Assembly (NCBI GenBank): GCA_016926395.1
Contig: JAFGOT010000017.1
Span: 1-43,356, forward strand
Reading direction: 5' to 3'
Length of the DNA stretch: 43,356 bases
Source: Candidatus Woesearchaeota archaeon
GTDB taxonomy: Archaea; Nanobdellota; Nanobdellia; Woesearchaeales; SKGA01
Shown: piece after piece, positions 27,785 through 35,946 of the stretch
Numbering within the stretch: position 1 is the stretch's first letter
Layout: each line of letters opens with the position of its first letter
Notes under the pieces: model-generated
The model's database searches: none
Told to the model about the DNA's origin: nothing
What the model saw: the letters and a program-made list of their open reading frames with translations, nothing else
Program-made: the position numbers and the translations under genes

Positions 27785-29101
27785 TTACACCTTTTTAATA
27801 TAAGATTTAACCATATTTGTTAAATTAATTTCTTGAATTGATCTATTAATCTCATTTTCCGCAATTGACAAAATATTACAAATTGGCTCTTCTGCGGGAA
27901 TAATAGTTCCTTTTTCATGAACTCCAAAAATACCACCCTCCAAATCATTGAAAGAATCTTTTTTAGATTTTACAGGAAAATCACCAACTATTTTAACAGC
28001 ATGAGGAAGTTTATACACTTGCTTTTTCCAAACAAAATCATCAGAATCAACCAAATAATTAGTATCTATTTGATTTCCTAAAAGAGCTTGTGCTTCAACA
28101 TCCATGAATTTTTTTCTTTCAGGATTTAACTTATCCATATGAAGAGCAACTTCTAAACTAGTTCCACCAGAACGAGGATTAATTTCAATAAAATAAATTG
28201 AATTATTTTTTAAGAAATCAGTTCCCCACATACCCAAATAAGGCAATTTGTTATTTTTCAACTCACCACCAATAATATCTAAATACGTCTTGAAATCTTC
28301 TGAAAAACTTTGTTTCTGATTATTATAACCAGTTCCGCACCAAGAAGTTTGGTTTCTTAAAACCATCTCTGAAATAGGACCGCTAAGAACATTCCCAAAA
28401 ATATCAACTATACTGTATGTTGAAAGTGAACTAGCATCATCCAACCAAGTTTCAACAATGTAAGGAACATCCCCTTTTTCTTTAATCCAATTTTTTAGTT
28501 GGTTTTGATTTTGGATTCGTTTAATTCCTGTACCACCACCGCCTAACTCAACAGCAACGGCAACACCTGCTCCTTTATCAAGTCGTTTTACAACATCAGA
28601 TAATTCATCTTTAGAAGTGATGACAGGATTATTAAGAGGAACTTTTCCATTCAATAATTTTTTATTTTCTAATTTATTATCAAAATAGTTAACAGATTCA
28701 AAACTTGGAGCTAAAGTTATAATTCTAGGATTTTCAAATTGCATTCCTTGATTCATAGTTAAAGGTTTCATATACACAACAGAATCATTTAGTAAAACAG
28801 TATCAATAATTTTTTTCAGACCCTCATCTTCAGAAGCTAATTTACTAATTAAGTAAGGTTGTTCAAAATTATTTTGAACAATAAATCTTTTTGATATATC
28901 TTTTTTTAAATCAGGATTTATTACAATAGTATTTGGAGGTAAACTTTTTTGAAAAAAAGAAGTTATTACACCAATTTCAAAATCTGAATAAAGCTCATTA
29001 AAATTCTCAACAGAATAAGGAGATGCTGCAATCACAAACATTTTTGGTTTGTTGGTTTTAAAATTAACACTATTATATACAATATTATTCAAATTGATCA
29101 C
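27785..29101 (-). CDS. ATP-grasp ligase (second, distinct)
   Basis: VAVELGGGGTGIKRI, YIVETWLDD, YFIEINPRSGGTSLEVAL. Confidence 0.8.
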   Translation of the reverse strand: MINLNNIVYNSVNFKTNKPKMFVIAASPYSVENFNELYSDFEIGVITSFFQKSLPPNTIVINPDLKKDISKRFIVQNNFEQPYLISKLASEDEGLKKIIDTVLLNDSVVYMKPLTMNQGMQFENPRIITLAPSFESVNYFDNKLENKKLLNGKVPLNNPVITSKDELSDVVKRLDKGAGVAVAVELGGGGTGIKRIQNQNQLKNWIKEKGDVPYIVETWLDDASSLSTYSIVDIFGNVLSGPISEMVLRNQTSWCGTGYNNQKQSFSEDFKTYLDIIGGELKNNKLPYLGMWGTDFLKNNSIYFIEINPRSGGTSLEVALHMDKLNPERKKFMDVEAQALLGNQIDTNYLVDSDDFVWKKQVYKLPHAVKIVGDFPVKSKKDSFNDLEGGIFGVHEKGTIIPAEEPICNILSIAENEINRSIQEINLTNMVKSYIKKV

Positions 29102-29855
29102 CTATAAAATTCATAAAATTAATTCGAACATCTTCTGGTTTAGACTCTCTAATCCAAGGACTAAGATAAGGAACTTTTTGCAAAAGCACATCTAAAATAA
29201 AATCTCGTTGACCAAATTCTTCAACAGACAATAAGTGATTTTTTAGAATACCTTCTTGTGAGGAATATATTTTTAGCAAATCTTTTTTTTTAGATAATTC
29301 ATCTTCATTTAAAGTCCTTTTGTAAAAACTCAAATAAGTAGAAGTGGGTGGAAATTCAGTTATACAAACACCTTCATCAAATTTATAATTTGGAAACTCC
29401 CAAACAGGAATACTATTATTTTTAGCAACCATGTGACTTGCAAACCAAGCAACTTCATGATCAGGGTGTGTTTGAGGAAAACCATGAGTTACAATTTGTT
29501 CTATTTTCCAATCAACTACAAAAGAGTCTAACTTTTCTATTACCTTAGAAACATTATTAATTAAGTCTTGATCGCTAAATTTAAAATTAAAAAAATTAGC
29601 GACACCTAAAGATTCAAAAGCTTTAGAATCTTCTTCCAATCTCTTTTTTGCATATTCTTTTGGATTTTTGTAGGAAACACCATCGTCACCCACCACAGGA
29701 TAATCTATTTCAAATAAAGGAGCACCATCAGTTAAAGTAAGAACATAAGAATTTTCAGGACAATCCAAAATAGTTATACCTGCAAAAATAGGAATATCAT
29801 CAGGATGAGCACCTACAAATAAAGTTTTTTTATTAAGTGAAAATAATTTGTTCAT
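29085..29855 (-). CDS. PIG-L/LmbE-family deacetylase (second)
   Basis: LFVGAHPDDIPIFAG and THPDHEVAWFASH. Confidence 0.82.
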   Translation of the reverse strand: MNKLFSLNKKTLFVGAHPDDIPIFAGITILDCPENSYVLTLTDGAPLFEIDYPVVGDDGVSYKNPKEYAKKRLEEDSKAFESLGVANFFNFKFSDQDLINNVSKVIEKLDSFVVDWKIEQIVTHGFPQTHPDHEVAWFASHMVAKNNSIPVWEFPNYKFDEGVCITEFPPTSTYLSFYKRTLNEDELSKKKDLLKIYSSQEGILKNHLLSVEEFGQRDFILDVLLQKVPYLSPWIRESKPEDVRINFMNFIGDQFE

Positions 29856-29884
29856 TTAAACCCCCTTTAAAAAAATAAAAAAAA

Positions 29885-31150
29885 CTAAAAAGAAATTGAT
29901 GACTCAACAGAAGGCTTAACAAAAGATTCATTTTCTTTGAAAGAATCAAGCAAAATATTAACTCGTTCTACAGTAAAGTCATTGGCCATAGAGTGGATTA
30001 AAAACTTGTTCTCGGAATAATATGAATTAGCGTTCAGTTCTGGTAAGATAAGAGTTTTGTTTAATATTGACGTATCAACTAACCTCTCCTCTATTAAATC
30101 ACCATATAATCTAACTTGCTCAACGTCATCAACATGAACACTGTTTAGTGAAGCAACTTTTGTAAAGTTAAGTTTGAAAATTCTAGGATTTTTTACTATT
30201 TGAGAGAATGTTTCAGGAAAATCTTCTTTTAGCGCTCTAAAGTAAGCACCAATTATATTTTTTCCAATCATTTTTTTACCTTCTAATTCAGTAGAAGTTT
30301 GATCGACAATTCCAAGGTTTACATCAATTGCTAATGCGGCTTCATCCAATAAGTTGCTTATTTGCATAAGTGAATAAACTTCAATACCATACCTTGTTGG
30401 AATTCGCATATTTTTCCAAATGTCAGCAGAAGCACCATAACCACCAGAAATAGGCCCTTCAAATTCATTCACCCCAGGATGAGTGCCAATATCATTAAGA
30501 AGCTGCATAAGTGGTCTTGCTAAATTTCGACTCACACAACTATTTAATAAAGTATCACAAGTAGGAATAACTCTACCTTCTTCATTGCAAAAATCAATAA
30601 CCGTTTGCCATTCATCTTCTAGTTCGAAAGTAGCCTTCACTAATTGAGCATCTTCTTTTTCAATAGGACCTATTAACCCATTCAAAAATCTTGGATGAAT
30701 ATTGAAAAAATCACTATCTAAAAATATAAAATGGTCGCCAGTAGCAACTGCCATTCCAACATACATTGTTCGACCTTTACCAGGTGCTTTTCCTGGTTCT
30801 ACGGTTTTTTTACCAAATAATTTTTCAAATCGAGGATCAAAAACACTAACAGCTTTAACAGGCAAAGGTAAACCTTTTTCTTTTGCTAATGCAATCATAG
30901 AAGCAAAAGGTTCTGTTTTGATTGCAGATGAAAGAAATTCATTAATAGTTCTACCATCGTCTGAACTATCAGCTAAAATAATTTCATGAATAAAACCAGC
31001 TTCCATCAATTCTGCAAATTCAGGAAGATATCTTCCAATTGTTTGATGCTCATTTCGTGCTGGAAGAATCACACTAATTTTTTTAGTGCCGGAGGGTGTT
31101 GTTTTTGCCAAATCGTCATATTCTCTGTGGTGTTTTCGTAGTATTTTCAT
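29885..31150 (-). CDS. Glucosyl-3-phosphoglycerate synthase-like glycosyltransferase (GT81)
   Basis: SVILPARNEHQTIGRYL, PGKGRTMYVGMAVATGDHFIFLDSDFFNIHPRFLNGLIGPI. Confidence 0.75.
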   Translation of the reverse strand: MKILRKHHREYDDLAKTTPSGTKKISVILPARNEHQTIGRYLPEFAELMEAGFIHEIILADSSDDGRTINEFLSSAIKTEPFASMIALAKEKGLPLPVKAVSVFDPRFEKLFGKKTVEPGKAPGKGRTMYVGMAVATGDHFIFLDSDFFNIHPRFLNGLIGPIEKEDAQLVKATFELEDEWQTVIDFCNEEGRVIPTCDTLLNSCVSRNLARPLMQLLNDIGTHPGVNEFEGPISGGYGASADIWKNMRIPTRYGIEVYSLMQISNLLDEAALAIDVNLGIVDQTSTELEGKKMIGKNIIGAYFRALKEDFPETFSQIVKNPRIFKLNFTKVASLNSVHVDDVEQVRLYGDLIEERLVDTSILNKTLILPELNANSYYSENKFLIHSMANDFTVERVNILLDSFKENESFVKPSVESSISF

Positions 31151-31354
31151 AAAAAATCACGTCTTTAAAAGCGGGAATGTTAATTCAAATATAAATATAA
31201 CGTTTTTTTAACAATTCACTTAGCATAAATATATGTAAAATGGCTAAATAACGCCAAAATAAACTTCTTTTCGCAAAAAAAGGTTAAAAAACCATGTAGA
31301 AAGGCCAAAAAAGAGAATTTCTATAAAAGAACAAACCCACACCAATATACAATA

Positions 31355-31389
31355 TAGTATACTAAAACACAATATTTATATACTAGTAT
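31355..31389. promoter_or_regulatory. Two palindromes (TAGTATACTA, ATACTAGTAT) flanking/overlapping a TATA-like box
   Basis: 31355-31364 and 31380-31389, centres 25 bp apart; TATTTATATAC between/overlapping. Confidence 0.45.
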
Positions 31390-31404
31390 GTCAATGTCAG
31401 ATGT

Positions 31405-31812
31405 ATGGTTATGTTGTTCAATCAATTTAACCTTCCCGAAGATGTGTATGAAATCATCTTCGCAACTACACAACAAGTGGAAGTTGCTCGACTCCTAATC
31501 GATGAGATGAAGGTCAAGGGAGGAGAGATTGGAAAAACAGAAATGAGTCTCTTTGCTACCGCTCTACATGACGGTATAACAACAGAAACTATGACCAACG
31601 GTCCTTTCCGGCAGAAAAAGAAGGTGAGTATATCATACAATAAACGGCAATTTTACGACCGTATATTGACCCCAATGAAAACAATGGGCTTAATCGATTA
31701 TGATTTGTACAAAAAAACGTACAAAATCAGCGAGAAGTTCAATAAGAACATGATGAGAATCGGTCTTATGTGGCTTCAAGAACTTCGAAAAAGTCCGCTT
31801 GAATTACGATAA
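31405..31812 (+). CDS. Small putative winged-helix-like protein, possible regulator
   Basis: Basic, helical; KVSISYNKRQFYDRILTPMKTMGLIDYDLYKKTYKISEKF resembles a wHTH; family not recognised. Confidence 0.45.
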   Translation: MVMLFNQFNLPEDVYEIIFATTQQVEVARLLIDEMKVKGGEIGKTEMSLFATALHDGITTETMTNGPFRQKKKVSISYNKRQFYDRILTPMKTMGLIDYDLYKKTYKISEKFNKNMMRIGLMWLQELRKSPLELR

Positions 31813-31859
31813 AACAACCAAAGCAACAACAAACTTTATCGTTTTCAAATAACCCCCTA

Positions 31860-32020
31860 AAAGCACATCATGTGCTTTCACGATTAATAGAAGTTGGATG
31901 GCAACATCCTTCTCCTTTGTAAACCCCCCAAGAAAAGAAGGTGTCTTCCGCGAGAGTTTCTTCTTGTAAACCACCCCTCCCCTAAACCCCTAACTTACGT
32001 GGAAGATCCTTCTTTTATTT
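31860..32020 (+). other. Array of hairpins with C-rich spacers downstream of 31405 ORF
   Basis: AAAGCACA-TCA-TGTGCTTT, GGATG-GCAA-CATCC, AAGAA..GAAG-GTGT-CTTC..TTCTT, GAAG-ATC-CTTC+T-tract, with repeated TAAACCCC-type spacers. Confidence 0.45.
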
Positions 32021-32118
32021 TTTCTAAAATCAAAATATAACCAAAAATACACATCCCACAAGATTTATAAATAATAATTCTAGAAATAAGTACATCCTGC
32101 TTATTATTGAATAAGCAA

Positions 32119-32192
32119 AAGAGGTAAAAAAAATGCAAACAAAAATGAATTTTCATTTTTGAGTATTTTTTTAACAAGAGGTAAAAAAAATG
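32119..32192 (+). repeat. 17-nt direct repeat AAGAGGTAAAAAAAATG (32119-32135, 32176-32192): duplicated SD+start
   Basis: Exact repeat; first copy starts the 9-aa MQTKMNFHF* mini-ORF, second starts the 101-aa ORF. Confidence 0.85.
32133..32162 (+). promoter_or_regulatory. 10-codon mini-ORF/hairpin leader (MQTKMNFHF*)
   Basis: ATGCAAACAAAAATGAATTTTCATTTTTGA; CAAAAATGAA/TTCATTTTTG perfect stem; own SD. Confidence 0.5.
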
Positions 32193-32495
32193 AGTTGCAA
32201 AGTTCTACGTGAAAGAATCATGCGTGAATCTAATATCGAAATTAGAAAAAGACAAGAAAGCATAATGCGAAGAAATCACACAATATTACTAATACTATTC
32301 TTAGGTGGCGGATATTTGGTATTTAGAAGCCTACTAACATACGCACAAGGAATTTTTGTTGCAGCTATTTTCCTAGCATGGTATGGATATTTAGAAAACT
32401 ATCTTCACAGATATGAAGAACATACTAACGCTCTAATCAAAGGCGTTAAAGGAGTAGAAGCAGCAACAAAAGTTGCAAAATCTAAAAAGAAATAA
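32190..32495 (+). CDS. Small membrane protein
   Basis: SD GAGGT; two hydrophobic segments. Confidence 0.65.
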   Translation: MSCKVLRERIMRESNIEIRKRQESIMRRNHTILLILFLGGGYLVFRSLLTYAQGIFVAAIFLAWYGYLENYLHRYEEHTNALIKGVKGVEAATKVAKSKKK

Positions 32496-32525
32496 TTGAA
32501 GCAATGCTTCAATTTTTATTTTAAC
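32496..32525 (+). terminator. Hairpin terminator-like AATTGAAGC-AAT-GCTTCAATT + TTTATTTT
   Basis: Perfect inverted repeat immediately after the stop, followed by a T-tract. Confidence 0.55.
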
Positions 32526-32553
32526 AAAATAATAAATCAAATTTAGTAAATTT

Positions 32554-32907
32554 CTACCACTTTTTAACTTCAGAAAGAACTGCATTATACCACTCAGATA
32601 CAACTTCAGTTATTCTTTTACGCAAATACTCTTTGTCTTTAATTTTATAAACAAAAATATAACCTCCTTGATCAAGGTTAACTTGATGTTTATGAACTAA
32701 ATCCATGTCAAGCAAGTGCTTGATTGCTTTTTGTATAGTGGTTCTATCTTTGCTAACCATTTCACCAATAGAAGAAGCGCAAAGAGATTCAGTTTGCTTC
32801 ATTAAAAAGAGCAAAAGATTATACTCTGTTTTGTTAAGATTAAAACTACACATCAAAATATCTTTCAAATCAATTTGTTTACAAGCAAACGAAACCACCA
32901 CAATCAA
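32554..32907 (-). CDS. HTH (MarR/TrmB-like) transcriptional regulator
   Basis: LNKTEYNLLLFLMKQTESLCASSIGEMVSKDRTTIQKAIKHLLDMDLVHKHQ; overlaps trxB by 4 nt. Confidence 0.7.
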   Translation of the reverse strand: MIVVVSFACKQIDLKDILMCSFNLNKTEYNLLLFLMKQTESLCASSIGEMVSKDRTTIQKAIKHLLDMDLVHKHQVNLDQGGYIFVYKIKDKEYLRKRITEVVSEWYNAVLSEVKKW

Positions 32908-33845
32908 TCCTCCAAACTTTCTTTATGTTCGATAAATCTTTGTGCATCAAGAGCAGCTTTACAACCACTACCAGCAGCTGTAATAGCTTGACGATAAGTA
33001 GGATCAGCCACATCACCTGCAGCAAACAAACCTTCAACATTAGTTTTTGAAGTACCAGGAATAACTTTCAAGTAACCACGTTCATCAATTTGAGCAATAT
33101 CTTTTACCAAATCAACATTAGGTTGATGACCAATAGCAAGGAAAACACCATCACAAGAAAGTTCAGATAATTCCCCAGTAATAGTATTTTTTAGAACAAG
33201 GCCTTCAACTTTATTTTCACCAAGAACTTCATCAACACCACTATTAAGAACTAATTCTATTTTCGGATTTGCTTTAACTCTATCAACCATAATAGGACTA
33301 GCTTTGAATTCATCACGTCTGTGAACCAAATAAACTTTAGATGCAAATTTAGTTAAGAAATTTGCTTCCTCCATAGCAGAGTCTCCACCACCAATAACAG
33401 CAACAACTTTATCTTTAAAGAAGAAACCATCACAAGTAGCACAAGCACTAACACCTTTTCCTTTAAGTCTATCTTCACTTTCTAAACCTAAATATCTAGC
33501 ACTAGCACCTGTAGCAAGAATAACAGATTTAGCAGAATAAATAGTTTCACCGCTTTTTACTTTGTAAGGATAAGAAGACATATCAACAGAATCAACAGAT
33601 TCGAATTTATCAACAGCACCAAAACGAATAGCTTGCTCTCTCATTTGACTAACAAGTTCGTTGCCATCAATACCTTTTGGAAAACCAGGAAAATTTTCAA
33701 CTTCAGTAGTAGTTGTTAGTTGGCCTCCAGGCAAAGTTCCTTCAAGAATTAAAGTAGAATGATTAGCACGAGCGCCATAAATACCTGCAGTAAATCCAGC
33801 AGGACCGCCGCCTATAATAATAATATCATAATTTGTTTCTTCCAT
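32904..33845 (-). CDS. trxB: Thioredoxin reductase
   Basis: GGGPAGFTAGIYGARA, CATCDGFFF, GGGDSAMEEA, GLFAAGDVAD. Confidence 0.95.
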   Translation of the reverse strand: MEETNYDIIIIGGGPAGFTAGIYGARANHSTLILEGTLPGGQLTTTTEVENFPGFPKGIDGNELVSQMREQAIRFGAVDKFESVDSVDMSSYPYKVKSGETIYSAKSVILATGASARYLGLESEDRLKGKGVSACATCDGFFFKDKVVAVIGGGDSAMEEANFLTKFASKVYLVHRRDEFKASPIMVDRVKANPKIELVLNSGVDEVLGENKVEGLVLKNTITGELSELSCDGVFLAIGHQPNVDLVKDIAQIDERGYLKVIPGTSKTNVEGLFAAGDVADPTYRQAITAAGSGCKAALDAQRFIEHKESLED

Positions 33846-33897
33846 TTCTATACACCTAGGATTTTCAAAAAAGAAAAAATAAAGAAAAAATCAACGC

Positions 33898-34230
33898 TTA
33901 AAGCATCGAATCAATTCTCTGTTTTAGAAGATCTTTTGGCAAGAATCCAACTAATCGATTAACTTCTTTACCATCTTTAGCAAGAACTAAAGTAGGAATA
34001 CCTTGAATTCCAAAAGGGCCTGCAAGTTCAGGATAATCCTCTGTATTAATTTTAACAAAATTAATTTTACCCTCATAAACTGTAGAAAGTTCTTCAAATA
34101 CAGGACCCATCATTTTACAAGGACCACACCAAGGAGCCCAAAAATCAATTAGGACTGGAAGGTCGGATTTTACTATTTTCTCTTCAAAATTTTCTGGAGT
34201 TATATGTTCTACCATTTGTATATCACCCAA
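33898..34230 (-). CDS. trxA: Thioredoxin
   Basis: VLIDFWAPWCGPCKMMGP, GIQGIPTLVL. Confidence 0.95.
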   Translation of the reverse strand: MGDIQMVEHITPENFEEKIVKSDLPVLIDFWAPWCGPCKMMGPVFEELSTVYEGKINFVKINTEDYPELAGPFGIQGIPTLVLAKDGKEVNRLVGFLPKDLLKQRIDSML

Positions 34231-34355
34231 CGTTTGTTAGTTTATGCGTACTTTACGCACTAGTGATTAGAATATTCGCACTCATTTATAAACATGATGA
34301 AGCTGTGCTAAAGAAGAGAAAAAATAATCACAACCGAAGAAAGAAAAAGAAAAAA

Positions 34356-35840
34356 CTAATCTACCTTATCTAAAGGTTTCATAGTTGGAAAGAAAATAAT
34401 ATCTCGAATTGATTCTTGACCAAGAAGGATCATAATCATTCTATCAATACCAATGCCAATACCACCTGCAATAGGCATGCCTGTTTCCATAGCATCTAAG
34501 AATTGTTCATCAATAGGATTAGCCTCATCATCACCTGCATCAAGTTGTCTTTGTTGATCTTCTAAAAGAGTTCTTTGAAGAACAGGATCATTTAATTCAG
34601 AATAAGCATTACCTAGTTCCATACCCATACAAAATGGTTCGAATCGCTCAATAAGACGAGCATCACCAGATCTCAGACCCTTACATAAAGGAGTAGATTC
34701 ACGAGGATGGTCTATTATGAAAGTAGGGTTAATATATTTATCTTCACAAAAATGTTCAAAAATTGCACCAACTAAATTACCCCAATTAACTTCTTTTTCA
34801 AAATCAATTAGATTTTCTTCAACAAAATCTTGAAGCTGAGTTGCATCCATATTTAGAACATCAATGCCCGCATGTTCTTTTATAGAATCAGCCATCGTAA
34901 TTCTTGGCCAAGGCTTTTTAACATCAATTTTTTGACCTTTAAATTCAACAATAGTAGTTCCTAAAACTTTGTTTGCAACAAAATCATACATTGATTCCAT
35001 CAAGTCCATCATATCATGGTAATCAGCATAAGCTTGATATGCTTCAAGTAAAGTAAACTCAGGATTATGTGTTGTATCAATACCTTCATTTCGAAAATTT
35101 TTATTAATCTCAAAAACTTTTTCAAAACCACCAACTAATAATTGTTTTAAAAATAATTCAGGACTAATTCTAAGATACATATCCATATCAAGTTCATTAT
35201 GATGAGTTACAAAAGGCTTAGCAGAAGCACCACCATATTGTGTTTGTAAAATAGGCGTTTCAACTTCTAAGAAACCACGCTGAATCATAAATTCACGAAT
35301 AGCTTGAAGAATTCGTAGTCTTTTTTCAAAAATATCTTTACTACCTTTGTTCATAATCAAATCCAAATGTCGTCTTCGATATTTTATCTCAGTATCTTTA
35401 ACGCCGTGAAATTTTTCAGGAAGAGTTTTAATAGCCTTACAAAGAATAACATACTCTTTAGCATGAACAGTAACTTCACCCATTCTGGTTTTAAAAATAG
35501 AACCTTTAACACCAATAATGTCTCCAATATCTAATTTTTTTAGAAGTTTGTAAGTGTCGGAACCAACATCATCACTTCTAAGATAAACTTGAAGAGAACC
35601 TTCACCATCTTGTATTGTAACAAATGAAGCTTTACCCATATTACGCATAAGCATAATACGACCAGCAACTGAAACGACATCATCAACATGATCCTCAGGT
35701 TCTAATGAAGAATAATCACTCTTAATAACAGAAGACTTCTTAGTAACATCAAACTTGTGAGGGTACGGGTTTATACCTAGCTCTTTAAGCTCGTTAAGTT
35801 TTCTGACTCGTTCTTGTATTAAACGGTTTTCTTCTGCCAT
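34356..35840 (-). CDS. lysS: Lysyl-tRNA synthetase, class II
   Basis: KYRRRHLDLI, RNEGIDTTHNPEFTLLEAYQAYADY, GIGIGIDRMIMILLGQESIRDIIFFP. Confidence 0.95.
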   Translation of the reverse strand: MAEENRLIQERVRKLNELKELGINPYPHKFDVTKKSSVIKSDYSSLEPEDHVDDVVSVAGRIMLMRNMGKASFVTIQDGEGSLQVYLRSDDVGSDTYKLLKKLDIGDIIGVKGSIFKTRMGEVTVHAKEYVILCKAIKTLPEKFHGVKDTEIKYRRRHLDLIMNKGSKDIFEKRLRILQAIREFMIQRGFLEVETPILQTQYGGASAKPFVTHHNELDMDMYLRISPELFLKQLLVGGFEKVFEINKNFRNEGIDTTHNPEFTLLEAYQAYADYHDMMDLMESMYDFVANKVLGTTIVEFKGQKIDVKKPWPRITMADSIKEHAGIDVLNMDATQLQDFVEENLIDFEKEVNWGNLVGAIFEHFCEDKYINPTFIIDHPRESTPLCKGLRSGDARLIERFEPFCMGMELGNAYSELNDPVLQRTLLEDQQRQLDAGDDEANPIDEQFLDAMETGMPIAGGIGIGIDRMIMILLGQESIRDIIFFPTMKPLDKVD

Positions 35841-35922
35841 AGTACAGCTTAAAAAATAGGCTTTGTTTATAAAATTAGCGAGAAAGAAAGAAAATAAAAC
35901 TAAAATGAAGCGTTTATAGTCC

Positions 35923-35946
35923 TCAAAAATGAAATTTTTGGGACAT
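35923..35946 (-). promoter_or_regulatory. 8-codon mini-ORF/hairpin (MSQKFHF*) between recJ-like and lysS
   Basis: ATGTCCCAAAAATTTCATTTTTGA; starts in a TAATG overlap with the upstream stop; GTCC-CAAAAAT-TTC-ATTTTTG-A-GGAC hairpin. Confidence 0.4.

Noticed and set aside
30702-30989. Plus ORF 30702-30989
   Set aside because: Antisense to the GT81-like gene with no independent support.
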